Source: Sphaerochaeta sp. (lineage in GTDB: Bacteria > Spirochaetota > Spirochaetia > Sphaerochaetales > Sphaerochaetaceae). From it: a DNA stretch of 64,000 nucleotides. Made by a program: the position numbers and the translations under genes. The stretch covers positions 51,744 through 115,743 of the forward strand of contig JAEINL010000002.1 of assembly GCA_016342655.1 (NCBI GenBank), in the 5' to 3' direction. Positions 16,113-25,085 of the stretch are shown here, one piece after another; the first letter of the stretch is position 1; every line of letters begins with the position of its first letter. Under the pieces are notes generated by a model, which was not told the origin of the DNA, did no database searches, and saw nothing but the letters and a program-made list of their open reading frames with translations.

Positions 16113-18269
16113 TTGATACAAAAATTATTGCATACGCTAGGCATACGAAAATTATTTCCTCTTACTTTGATCAACTATATACTGATCCTTTTCTTGATTT
16201 TGCTTGGGGTTGTTCTCAGTATATTTTCCTATCAGAAAATTACACAATCCTATGAAAGTCAGGCACTGAATACTATTCGAACCTTGTCTGCAGCCCTTGA
16301 TACAGAAGAGGTCCGTTCTCTTACGGGCAGGGACATTGATCAGAATTCGCCTGCCTACTTAGCCATGAAAAAGAGATTGTCACAGACCTTTTCTGCAAAT
16401 GCAGCATATTTCTTTACCATATATGATGGCCTGATCTATTTCATGGTCGATTCTGAACCAATAGGCTCACCAGACCTTTCCCCTCCGGGTCAACACTATG
16501 AAGAGGCACCCCCTGAAGCTTACCGCGTATTTGCGGAGGAGCAGCCCATCATAACCAAAGCCTACACCGACCGTTGGGGTAGTTGGGTCAGTACCTTCAT
16601 ACTACTTCCTCAAAGTGAAGGAAGCATACCGATTGCCTTTGGCCTAGATTATAACTCGGGGATTTTCTACACTCATGCAAAGTTGATAACTCTGGTTGCT
16701 TCACTGCTCATTGTTGTGTTGCTTGTATTGTTTATGATTTCTTCTCTTGCCTTGAAGAATAACAAGTTGCTGCAGCTTGAGAAGGATAAGGCAACTGAAG
16801 CTACTTCTCTCCTCAAAACGTTTGAGATGAAAGTACGGCAAGAGAAAGTACTTTTAGAGACAACCTTGCAATCGCTTGGAGAGGCTGTCATCTCCATTGA
16901 TAGTGAGGGTAGGATTGTCGTCATGAACAGGATGGCCCAGAAGCTTACGGGTTGGGATATCGCTGAAGCCTTAGGAAAGCCCCTACATGAGGTCTATACT
17001 ATTGTAGAAGGCATTACCCTCAAGCCTTTTGAAAAGCCCTGGCCCTATAAGGTGCTAGAAACTGGGATTCCCCAGCAATATGACAATAGTGAAATAAAGC
17101 TGATAGGAAGGAATGGTAAGCCGATTGCCATTGAAGATATGGTATACCCCATTCTTGATGGAGAAGGAACTGTTACAGGGGCTGTCCTCATCTTTACCGA
17201 TGGTACAGAAAAAAGATTGCAGAAGGCTGAACTTTTTTATTTGAGCACGCATGATGGACTTACAGGATTACTGAACCGCCAGTCTTTTTATGCAAAAATG
17301 CAAGAAATGGATGTTCTCAAACACTATCCTATGGTTCTTATGCTTTTTGATGTAAATGGTCTGAAACTGATAAACGAAGCATATGGACATACTACAGGGG
17401 ACTCTCTTCTCAATGAGATAGCTATCATCCTGCAACGGCCATGGTACAAGGGACAGATGGTAGGTAGGGTTGATGGTGATGAGTTCGCACTATTTTTCCC
17501 AAACGCTACTGAAGAGATAGTACTGAAAGTTTCTCAAGAAATCCAGGAGGCTTTGTCAGAACAGGCTTTCTCCGGGTATGCCCTCACCATCTCCCATGGG
17601 TACGCAAAAAAAGAGTATGCCCAGACTCCCCTTAGCGAACTGCAAAAAAAGGCCGAGGATGATCTTTTCCGCAACAAGGTTGTAGAGAATCAGAGTGCTC
17701 ACCAGAAAATGGTTGATCTTCTCTTGCAGTCCCTATTCAAGAAAAGCCCCAGGGAGATGGAACATAGCAAACGAGTTGGCATATTGGCACAGCGCTTTGG
17801 CAGACACCTCGGGCTCCCACCAGAAGAGGTCGAAGCTCTGCATACCTTAGGGGTATTCCATGACATCGGCAAGATTGCCCTGGCTACTAGAATCCTGAAT
17901 AAGAAGAGTAAATTGGATGCTGATGATTGGAGAGAGATCAAGCGCCATCCTGAGATAGGATTTAACATTCTCAGTTCTGTTAACCAGTATGTACCCATAG
18001 CAGAGCAGGTACTTTGCCACCATGAACGTTGGGATGGTAAGGGCTATCCCAACCAGATTTCCGGGGACTTGATCCCTTTGTACTCACGGATACTTGCCCT
18101 GTGTGACACCTTCGATGCAATGACAAACTTCAGGGCATATAGGGCAGGGGTTTCTGTTGAAAATGCACTGGAAGAGATTAAGCGCTGTAGCAATACTCAG
18201 TTTGATCCGATCCTTGCTGGTCGGTTTATCGAGATGTACGGCAAGAGTCCTGAAATGGAAGGGGTGTAA
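16113..18269 (+). CDS. membrane sensor with PAS, GGDEF and HD-GYP domains
   Basis: This 718-residue protein probably senses an extracytoplasmic cue and degrades c-di-GMP. Order: transmembrane helix at ~19-42, periplasmic sensor to ~190, second helix at ~190-213, coiled coil, PAS domain (~245-370), GGDEF domain (~385-530) and HD-GYP domain (~545-710). The HD-GYP part is canonical (FHDIGKI near 585, HHERWDGKGYP near 645), so phosphodiesterase activity is likely. The GGDEF motif reads DGDEF and no inhibitory site is seen, so cyclase activity is doubtful and it may bind GTP instead. The start is TTG with GGTAGG upstream, fitting low-level expression. Confidence 0.9.
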   Translation: MIQKLLHTLGIRKLFPLTLINYILILFLILLGVVLSIFSYQKITQSYESQALNTIRTLSAALDTEEVRSLTGRDIDQNSPAYLAMKKRLSQTFSANAAYFFTIYDGLIYFMVDSEPIGSPDLSPPGQHYEEAPPEAYRVFAEEQPIITKAYTDRWGSWVSTFILLPQSEGSIPIAFGLDYNSGIFYTHAKLITLVASLLIVVLLVLFMISSLALKNNKLLQLEKDKATEATSLLKTFEMKVRQEKVLLETTLQSLGEAVISIDSEGRIVVMNRMAQKLTGWDIAEALGKPLHEVYTIVEGITLKPFEKPWPYKVLETGIPQQYDNSEIKLIGRNGKPIAIEDMVYPILDGEGTVTGAVLIFTDGTEKRLQKAELFYLSTHDGLTGLLNRQSFYAKMQEMDVLKHYPMVLMLFDVNGLKLINEAYGHTTGDSLLNEIAIILQRPWYKGQMVGRVDGDEFALFFPNATEEIVLKVSQEIQEALSEQAFSGYALTISHGYAKKEYAQTPLSELQKKAEDDLFRNKVVENQSAHQKMVDLLLQSLFKKSPREMEHSKRVGILAQRFGRHLGLPPEEVEALHTLGVFHDIGKIALATRILNKKSKLDADDWREIKRHPEIGFNILSSVNQYVPIAEQVLCHHERWDGKGYPNQISGDLIPLYSRILALCDTFDAMTNFRAYRAGVSVENALEEIKRCSNTQFDPILAGRFIEMYGKSPEMEGV

Positions 18270-18740
18270 AACACTACAGGCTTCCCCAGCAGATAAGAAA
18301 GGTATGAGCACTAGGCTTTTCTTGTATCCCTTGGGTTCGAATGCATAGAAAGAGCATGAGACTGTATTCCAGCGTGTCCGATGTGCTTGGTCTTAGTGCT
18401 TTTCCACCTTTCTCCTTCTTGTATTGGGGATGAAAGGATTGACCCCTCGTAATAAGGTGTAATGCATAGGTTCCTCCGTATTTTTGGGGCATCTAAGCAC
18501 CATATAATTCTTCAAAACAGAAATATACTATGCTATGATAGTCATATTGGCACAGGGTTTTTTTGTTCTATGCTTTTCTGTTCTCTTGATTTGCAGGTCG
18601 ATAAAATACTACTTCTGAGGGTAGAAAAGTATGTGTGAAAGGGGGTTCTAGTCTCAATCCCAAACGCTTTACCTTAGGTACCGATAAAAAAAAAGTATTT
18701 TGATGTATTTCAAAATGGATTAGTAAAAGGGGAGTAAGAA
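18270..18740. other. 471-bp intergenic region, no gene recognised
   Basis: No coding signal above background is seen on either strand. A poly-A stretch and AT-rich tract at 18685-18715 lie just before the binding-protein gene and probably hold its promoter. I found no recognisable riboswitch core. Confidence 0.4.
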
Positions 18741-19763
18741 ATGAAAAGAACTATCAGAATCGTTAGTATCGTAACAAGTTTTCTTTTGGTGGGAAGCATA
18801 CTCTTTGCTGCTGGAGCTCAAGAGAAAGCCCCGAAAGAAGTATCGACTGTAATGGAAGAGAAAGTGTCCATGTATGCCAGCATCACGGCCATCGAACCTC
18901 TTCTTGCAGCTTTCCAGGAAGATACCGGAGTTCTGGCTGAAAATACCCGTCTCTCTACATCCAATTTTGCAACAACTGTGCTCACAGAGTTCCAGGCAGG
19001 TAAACTTGCTGCTGATATTTTGCAAGCCCCTCTTCCCGTGTTGGAAATTCTGAAATCGTATGGGGTTATCGAGGATTATTTCTCACCGGCAGCCCAATCC
19101 TATCCTGAATGGGCCAGAAACAATGCAGGCATCTATCAGTTTGGTATTGAATATGTTGCCCTGATCTATAATACAGAGCTTGTCAAACCTTCTGATGTGC
19201 CCAAGCGTTATGAAGATCTAACCCTTCCAAAGTGGAAGAATAAGATTGTCATGGCTAACCCAGGCAACCATGCAACCACCATTTCTTGGTTGGTGGGTTT
19301 GAAGGAAAATAACATATTTGGTTCTGATGCAAAATGGATGGATTTTCTCAAGGGCCTAGCAGCAAACAATCCCATGTTTGTAGCCTCATTCGGACCAACA
19401 CCAGCCCCCATCGAAAGTGGTGAGAAACTTATTGGTATCTCGATGCCCAAATATATCATCACCAAAGCACCGGCACCACTGGCATGGGCCCAGGTCGAGC
19501 AGCCTCTGCTTGGTTCCCCAAGAGCAATTGCCATCACCGCCAATGCACCTCATCCTAATGCTGCTGCAGCATTCATGGAGTATTGGCTTTCCGACAAGGC
19601 GATGTCCCTGCTTGCAGACAAGGTAGGTGAATATGTACTTACTCCTGGAGTTTTCCCTCCTATCGATGGTATCGACAAGGCAAAGGTAATTCCTATTCGT
19701 GACCTCTCAGACGAAGAAATCATGAAATGGGGTGCTGAATTCGAGAAGATCTTTGCTCTGTAA
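18741..19763 (+). CDS. ABC importer solute-binding protein, Afu/Fbp (iron/phosphorylated-compound) type
   Basis: This periplasmic binding protein has a signal peptide (residues 1-25, ending LFAAGAQ) without a lipobox Cys. The type-2 binding fold shows EKVSMYASITAIEPLLAAFQEDTG, EYVALIYNTELV and NPGNHATTISWLVGL. The group is annotated as Fe3+ binders, but relatives (AfuA) bind hexose phosphates and others 2-aminoethylphosphonate. The conserved iron-binding Tyr pair is not evident near the C-terminus. A secreted nucleotidase two genes on favours a phosphorylated ligand; this is inference. AAGGGGAG precedes the start. The ATPase and fused permease follow directly. Confidence 0.85.
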   Translation: MKRTIRIVSIVTSFLLVGSILFAAGAQEKAPKEVSTVMEEKVSMYASITAIEPLLAAFQEDTGVLAENTRLSTSNFATTVLTEFQAGKLAADILQAPLPVLEILKSYGVIEDYFSPAAQSYPEWARNNAGIYQFGIEYVALIYNTELVKPSDVPKRYEDLTLPKWKNKIVMANPGNHATTISWLVGLKENNIFGSDAKWMDFLKGLAANNPMFVASFGPTPAPIESGEKLIGISMPKYIITKAPAPLAWAQVEQPLLGSPRAIAITANAPHPNAAAAFMEYWLSDKAMSLLADKVGEYVLTPGVFPPIDGIDKAKVIPIRDLSDEEIMKWGAEFEKIFAL

Positions 19764-19792
19764 TAAAATACACATACTAGGGGACGTTTCTC

Positions 19793-20878
19793 ATGGAAAT
19801 TCAAATTCGAAGGCTTAAAAAGTATTATTATTCAGAGGGAAAGACCATCAAGGCTCTTGATGACGTGAATCTGACGATTCCAGCCAATAAGATTTTTACC
19901 CTTCTTGGACCAAGCGGTTGTGGAAAGACCACACTTCTTAGAAGTATCGTTGGGCTGGAGACCCCTGACGAAGGGGAGATAACCATCGGCGATACGGTTG
20001 TGTGGTCAAGTGAAAAGAACATTTTCATGCCAACCGAGAAGAGGGGTCTTGGAATGGTTTTCCAGACCTATGCCATTTGGCCCCACATGAATGTATTCAA
20101 CAACGTAGCCTATCCTTTACAGAATCAGGGCATGCCAAAAGCTGAGATTGAGGAAAGGGTGCGCGAGACCTTGAGTTTTGTTCAGTTGGAAGGATTTGAG
20201 AAACGTCCTTCGACCAAATTGTCCGGTGGGCAGCAGCAGCGGGTGGCCCTTGCCAGGGCCCTCGTTGCCCAACCCAAAGTAATTCTTTTCGACGAACCTC
20301 TATCAAACTTGGATGCGAAGCTCCGTGAGGAAACAAGGAAGGAACTTCGTTCGTTCCTAACCAAATTGGAAATTACTGCAGTCTATGTCACCCACGACAG
20401 GATAGAGGCACTCTCCCTCTCAGATTCCATCGGAGTGATGCGTGCTGGGAAGATTGTAGAAATTGGTGCACCAAAGAAAATTTACTTCAACTCAGAGCAT
20501 CAGTTTGTTGCAGACTTCATCGGCAGGTCAAACCTTATTCCTGCAAAGGTGAAACAACAACAGGATGCCTATACCAGAGTTGAGACATCCTTGGGTGAGT
20601 TCATTTGCAAGGAGAGAGAGTATCCTGTGGGAAGTGACCTCATTCTCTGTATCAGACCGGAATTCATTGACTTTGAGATCGTGGGCGAAAAGGAGCAAAT
20701 GAATACCCTCACAGGTGTCATGGAGACCATGGTATTTGTTGGGGAGGTGTATGAAAGTGAGATTAGGGTAGACGATGTGCTGTTTATGGCAAAAGTAGAC
20801 CCTGAGACAACGCTTGAAGTGGGAGATCCTGTAACTTTCTCCGTAAAACCGGAACACTGTCTTCTGGTTTCTGAATAG
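19793..20878 (+). CDS. ABC importer ATPase, FbpC/PotA type
   Basis: This ATP-hydrolysing subunit drives the importer encoded around it. Walker A is GPSGCGKTT (~residue 40), the Q-loop lies in FQTYAIWPHM, the signature is LSGGQQQR, Walker B is VILFDEPLSNLDAK, and the switch His lies in YVTHDR. The C-terminal ~110 residues form a TOBE regulatory domain. It starts 29 nt after the binding-protein gene and ends 11 nt before the permease gene. Confidence 0.93.
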   Translation: MEIQIRRLKKYYYSEGKTIKALDDVNLTIPANKIFTLLGPSGCGKTTLLRSIVGLETPDEGEITIGDTVVWSSEKNIFMPTEKRGLGMVFQTYAIWPHMNVFNNVAYPLQNQGMPKAEIEERVRETLSFVQLEGFEKRPSTKLSGGQQQRVALARALVAQPKVILFDEPLSNLDAKLREETRKELRSFLTKLEITAVYVTHDRIEALSLSDSIGVMRAGKIVEIGAPKKIYFNSEHQFVADFIGRSNLIPAKVKQQQDAYTRVETSLGEFICKEREYPVGSDLILCIRPEFIDFEIVGEKEQMNTLTGVMETMVFVGEVYESEIRVDDVLFMAKVDPETTLEVGDPVTFSVKPEHCLLVSE

Positions 20879-20889
20879 GGGATGGTGAA

Positions 20890-22569
20890 ATGGTAAAACG
20901 CCAATCCAAACTGACCTACCTGCTTATTGTGATTCTCGCCCTGCTAACCCTCAGCCCGGTGGTTATGCTGGTTATGGGGAGCTTCTCCAAAGGGTTGAAT
21001 ACCTTTGGGGACTTCACTGTCTCAAAATATGTCTCTGTCTATACTGATCCTTCGTTTTATTCTGTATTGGGTAATACCCTGATATTTGTACTGTTCTCTG
21101 CACTGTTCTCCACCATCCTAGCCCTGTTTCTCGCATACCTTAACAATCGGACCAACATTCCTGGGAAATTTATGTTCAGAGTAATCTCAGTCGTCCCTAT
21201 GATGATACCGCACGTACTCTTTGCAGTAAGCTGGGCACTGTTGTTAAATCCCTCGAATGGTATACTCAATCTGGTATTGATGAATATATTCAGGTTGGAG
21301 AACGCACCCTTCAACATCTATTCCATCAGGGGGATGATCATGGTTGAAGGCCTTTTGGACCTTCCTATCGCGTATCTGATCATCGCACCTGCGATGGCAT
21401 CCTTCGATATCTCCCTTGAAGAGTCTTCAAGAGTCTTTGGTGCTGGCAACATGAAGACGCTTTTTCGCATCACCTTGCCGGTGTTGCGTCCAGCCATCCT
21501 GGCTTCCTTTATCCTCTGTGTTGTCAGGGCCCTGGCTTCCTTTGCTGTCCCTTCAGTTCTGGGTATGCCTGGAAGGACCTATGTACTTGCGACCTACATC
21601 TATCGTACGGTCACCACCGGTTTTATTGCTGACTATGGAAAAGCTGCTGCGGTTGGTATGAGTATCCTGGTATTTTCCATCTCGCTGATATATGTCTATC
21701 GGTATCTGACCCGCTTTAGTGAGAAGTATGTTACTGTCTCCAGCCGCGGCTTCAAGCCCGTGGTCATCGAGCTAAAGAAAGCAAGAATACCCATGTTTGT
21801 AATCCTTCTCATCTTTTCCTTTGTCCTGATATTGCTTCCTATCTTGGTATTGCTCTATACCTCGTTTGTTCCGTATTCCATGGTACCCAGCATGAAGGCT
21901 TTTGCTTCAATGAACCTAAACCATTGGAAGAGTGTGCTTAACGATGCCAGCTCCTTGACATCCTTGAAGAACAGCTTGTTCCTCTGTATTGTTGGCGCAT
22001 CCTTGGGGACGTTGCTCTCTATCTTCATTTCCTATGTGATTGTGAAGGTAAAGTCCAAAGCTTCTGGTATTCTGGAATCCTTAAGTTTTCTGTCCTTCTC
22101 TTTCCCTGGTATTGTAATCGGTATTGGGTTCATGTGGTTTTTTGTACGGACTCCTCTCTATGCGACCATCTGGGCTCTGCTCATCGGGTATATCGCTACC
22201 TACCTTCCCTATGGCATACGCCCAATGACCAGCGCTTTTATCCAGATTCATAGTCATCTTGAGGAATCATCCACGGTTTGTGGAGCATCCTTTCTTACTA
22301 CCATACGACGTATAGTCATTCCGTTACTGATCCCAGGCATTGTTTCTGGTTGGATACTGATGGCGACCATGTTCTTTAGGGAACTTTCACTCTCTGTTGT
22401 ACTCTCAAGACCAGGGACTGAGACCATGGCAGTACAGATTCTCAAGTTCTCTAATGATGGCCTTTGGGGCAGACTCTCGGCCTTGGGTATCATCATGATC
22501 GGAATTTCGGTTCTCCTGGTTGTCACTGCAAACTTGGTAGGGAATCACTTCAAGCCTGAAAATACGTAA
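20890..22569 (+). CDS. fused ABC permease with two BPD_transp_1 domains (FbpB-like)
   Basis: This single 559-residue chain has about 12 transmembrane segments and two ATPase-contact loops: EESSRVFGAGNMKTLFRITLP in the first half and EESSTVCGASFLTTIRRIVIP in the second. It therefore replaces the usual permease dimer. This fused form is characteristic of the iron(III)/AfuB/thiamine subgroup. It forms an operon with the ATPase (11-nt gap), and a terminator-like stem follows at 22597. Confidence 0.92.
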   Translation: MVKRQSKLTYLLIVILALLTLSPVVMLVMGSFSKGLNTFGDFTVSKYVSVYTDPSFYSVLGNTLIFVLFSALFSTILALFLAYLNNRTNIPGKFMFRVISVVPMMIPHVLFAVSWALLLNPSNGILNLVLMNIFRLENAPFNIYSIRGMIMVEGLLDLPIAYLIIAPAMASFDISLEESSRVFGAGNMKTLFRITLPVLRPAILASFILCVVRALASFAVPSVLGMPGRTYVLATYIYRTVTTGFIADYGKAAAVGMSILVFSISLIYVYRYLTRFSEKYVTVSSRGFKPVVIELKKARIPMFVILLIFSFVLILLPILVLLYTSFVPYSMVPSMKAFASMNLNHWKSVLNDASSLTSLKNSLFLCIVGASLGTLLSIFISYVIVKVKSKASGILESLSFLSFSFPGIVIGIGFMWFFVRTPLYATIWALLIGYIATYLPYGIRPMTSAFIQIHSHLEESSTVCGASFLTTIRRIVIPLLIPGIVSGWILMATMFFRELSLSVVLSRPGTETMAVQILKFSNDGLWGRLSALGIIMIGISVLLVVTANLVGNHFKPENT

Positions 22570-22596
22570 GTATCGAATTTCTCTGGTACAAAGATA

Positions 22597-22633
22597 GGCC
22601 TTGCATCTCTCTATAGGGACGCGAGGTCTTTTT
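22597..22633 (+). terminator. rho-independent terminator of the ABC operon
   Basis: GGCCTTGC pairs with GCGAGGTC (with G-T pairs) and extends inwards; TTTTT follows. Confidence 0.65.
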
Positions 22634-22709
22634 GTTACTGTTTTTATAACCATATACCAGTAAAGCAAATAAAAATACAATACTTGCACAGATACCAAGC
22701 ACTCTTTTC

Positions 22710-22738
22710 TTGTGTTGTCCAAGAGGTGGTGGTACACT
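22710..22738 (+). promoter_or_regulatory. putative promoter of the 5'-nucleotidase gene
   Basis: TTGTGT, 17 bp, TACACT, about 60 nt upstream of the start codon, after the terminator of the ABC operon. Confidence 0.5.
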
Positions 22739-22797
22739 GAGGTATCACACAAGAAGATAGATTGAAATACAATTCAATCTGATGTAAGGAGGAAACG

Positions 22798-24570
22798 ATG
22801 AGAAAACGTGGTCTAAAACTAATTGTTCTGGGTATGATGGTTCTCTTTCTTTCGGTTGGCATGCTCTTTGCCCAACCCCTGCCGGAAACCCAGAATCTGA
22901 CCATCCTAGCTACGACTGACATTCATAGCAACGTTTGGGGATTTAGTTATGAGAATGACAAGGAGACTACCAAAGATGGACTGGCAAGGATAGCTACCTA
23001 CATTGCAGAGGTCCGCTCACAAGAGCCTTATGTTGTTCTGGTTGACAACGGTGATGCCCTGCAGGGTAACATCATGACAGATGATATCTACAACAAGCAG
23101 GATGGTCTCCATCCTGTGATCAGGGCCATGAACCTATTGCAGTATGATTCCCTTACCTTAGGAAACCATGAGTTTAACTTTGGGGAAAAACTTATCAAGA
23201 GAGTCCAAGGCCTTGCAGACTTCCCCGTCCTTGCTGCTAATATGGCACGAGTCGATGGGACGATGGCAGCCTTACCGTACACCATTATTGAGCGTGGTGA
23301 CCTAAAGATTGGTATCATCGGCCTAACAAACCCCAATGCCCCCCGTTGGGATGGGGAAAAGACTGATCCCTTCGTATTTGCCGCTGTGGGTCCCGCCTGT
23401 AGGAGGGTAGTGGACATCATCAAGGACAAAGTTGACATCCTCATTGCCGTATCCCATGTGGGTATCTATCCCGAGTATGATGAAGAGGGTGGAAGTGATG
23501 GTGCAAACGCGATTCTCGAACTATGTCCGGAAATTGATGTTATCATCCTAGGACATGCCCATAATACCTATAAGAACATTCATGGCGATACTGTTGTGGG
23601 TGGGGCTAGAAACTTTGGTAAGGAAGTAATCCGCATTGACCTTGGCATCGATAGTGACAAGCGTATTATCTCTCGCAAGGTTGACGTGATTACCATGGAT
23701 AAATACGAGCCAAGTGATCTGATTCGCAAGGACGCCTTCATCATGGAAGCACACAAGAAGACCCGTGACTTCATTTCAGGAGGAGCCCCTTCAGCCGATG
23801 GCAAGAGCAGTGGTGGTATTTTCGGTACCGCTTCTGTCAATTTCCAACCTATGAACGAGATTATGGGAATCCCAGAAGGCAAGCTTCGCGACACTGCTGT
23901 CATGGACCTCATCAACTCGGTCCAGTTGGCCAACTCGGGTGCTGATGTCTCTGCAGCCGCACTATTCTCTGATACCAGTGATATCCTTGCCGGTCCCATC
24001 AACTACGGAACCATCTTTGGCATTTACAAGTTTGACAACACCCTCTACAAGGTTGAGGTCACCGGTGCAGAGTTGAAGGCGTACATGGAGTGGTCAGCTT
24101 CCTGTTACAACGAGTGGAAACCTGGTGACATTTCGATTAGTTTCAACCCCGAGAAACCTGGGTATCTCTACGATATGTTTGCAGGAGTTGACTATCAGAT
24201 TGACCTGTCCAAGCCTGTAGGAAAGAGAATTGTGAACGTAAAGTTCAAGGGCAAGCCTCTTTCTGATACTCAGAGGCTTACCTTGGCAGTCAACAATTAC
24301 CGGTATTCCTCAGCTCTCAAGACACAGAAGATTGTTGCAGCAACCAAGATGTGGGAATCACCCAACTCGATTCGTGATATGCTTGTTGCACATATCAAGG
24401 AGCAGGGAAACCTATATCCAAAGGTTGACAACAACTGGAAGATTGTCGGTGTTGACCTCTCATCTCCCTATCGTCAGCAGGTCATCAAGATGGTTAATGA
24501 TGGCAAGCTGGAGAAACCCTATGCCAAATCATTGAATATCAATGATCTGAAAGCGGCTGGAGTAATCTGA
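22798..24570 (+). CDS. secreted 5'-nucleotidase / 2',3'-cyclic nucleotide phosphodiesterase family enzyme
   Basis: An exported calcineurin-type phosphoesterase, 590 residues. The signal peptide (1-25) ends in MLFAQP. Metal-site motifs: ATTDIHSNVWG, LVDNGDALQGN, LTLGNHEFNFG, AVSHVG and ILGHAHNTY. The C-terminal 5'-nucleotidase domain (~330-560) includes NSGADVSAAALFS and the base-stacking region. It should release phosphate and nucleosides from external nucleotides. It has its own promoter and terminator. Its place beside the Afu/Fbp-type importer suggests joint scavenging of phosphorylated compounds. AAGGAGG supports the start. Confidence 0.92.
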   Translation: MRKRGLKLIVLGMMVLFLSVGMLFAQPLPETQNLTILATTDIHSNVWGFSYENDKETTKDGLARIATYIAEVRSQEPYVVLVDNGDALQGNIMTDDIYNKQDGLHPVIRAMNLLQYDSLTLGNHEFNFGEKLIKRVQGLADFPVLAANMARVDGTMAALPYTIIERGDLKIGIIGLTNPNAPRWDGEKTDPFVFAAVGPACRRVVDIIKDKVDILIAVSHVGIYPEYDEEGGSDGANAILELCPEIDVIILGHAHNTYKNIHGDTVVGGARNFGKEVIRIDLGIDSDKRIISRKVDVITMDKYEPSDLIRKDAFIMEAHKKTRDFISGGAPSADGKSSGGIFGTASVNFQPMNEIMGIPEGKLRDTAVMDLINSVQLANSGADVSAAALFSDTSDILAGPINYGTIFGIYKFDNTLYKVEVTGAELKAYMEWSASCYNEWKPGDISISFNPEKPGYLYDMFAGVDYQIDLSKPVGKRIVNVKFKGKPLSDTQRLTLAVNNYRYSSALKTQKIVAATKMWESPNSIRDMLVAHIKEQGNLYPKVDNNWKIVGVDLSSPYRQQVIKMVNDGKLEKPYAKSLNINDLKAAGVI

Positions 24571-24594
24571 GTAGAATAAAGAATGATCATGAAA

Positions 24595-24622
24595 AACGCC
24601 CTTGGGATATCCCAAGGGCGTT
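24595..24622 (+). terminator. strong hairpin terminator after the nucleotidase gene
   Basis: AACGCCCTTGGG-ATAT-CCCAAGGGCGTT is a perfect 12-bp stem; the U-tract is short. Confidence 0.75.
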
Positions 24623-24639
24623 CTGACTAGTAATTAACC

Positions 24640-24873
24640 TGAACACTGGACAGTTTCGATTGCACAAGGATTGCTAGAAGGAATCGTCCATTTGGTATTG
24701 GAATACACCGCATTGCAGTATGAACAGATCCTGGAAAGGCAACAGGCAAAAGCTCAGTAGACTCTGCAAGGTAATTTCTACTATAAAGACGAATGGATTA
24801 TCACCTAATGAGTTGAAATCTTTGCAAACGTGAAAAGACCCACCTATGAACAGCGGGCCTTGAATTGTACCAC
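24640..24873. other. intergenic region with a short unidentified coding-like fragment
   Basis: On the plus strand about 40 codons (including IAQGLLEGIVHLVLEYTALQ, ending at a stop near 24760) look protein-like but have no start codon or ribosome site. I do not recognise the family; it may be a C-terminal gene fossil. The remainder shows nothing. Confidence 0.3.
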
Positions 24874-25056
24874 TTAAGAATCAATGCTATCATCAGTATC
24901 TAGCTTCTTCCGTTTCTTCACACTCTCAGTAAGCAAGAACTCAATCTGGCCATTGATGGACCTGAAGTCATCGTCGGCCCAAGCTGCAAGCTCTTTCCAC
25001 AACGAAGATGAGAGACGGAGTAATACCTGTTTCTTGTCTTTTTCTTTACTTGCCAT
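24874..25056 (-). CDS. Arc-type ribbon-helix-helix DNA-binding protein
   Basis: 60 residues. The RHH core is KKQVLLRLSSSLWKELAAWADDDFRSINGQIEFLLTESVKKR: a beta-strand (VLLRLS) for the DNA groove followed by two helices. It is flanked by Lys-rich ends and an acidic tail. It should bind DNA as a dimer. It lies 29 nt downstream of the SPFH gene, and I recall Arc-like genes beside SPFH genes in other bacteria. It is probably a repressor of its own operon. The ribosome site is weak (GATGAGAT). Confidence 0.82.
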   Translation of the reverse strand: MASKEKDKKQVLLRLSSSLWKELAAWADDDFRSINGQIEFLLTESVKKRKKLDTDDSIDS

Positions 25057-25085
25057 ATCTCATCTTTCTCATTCTACATAAACCC

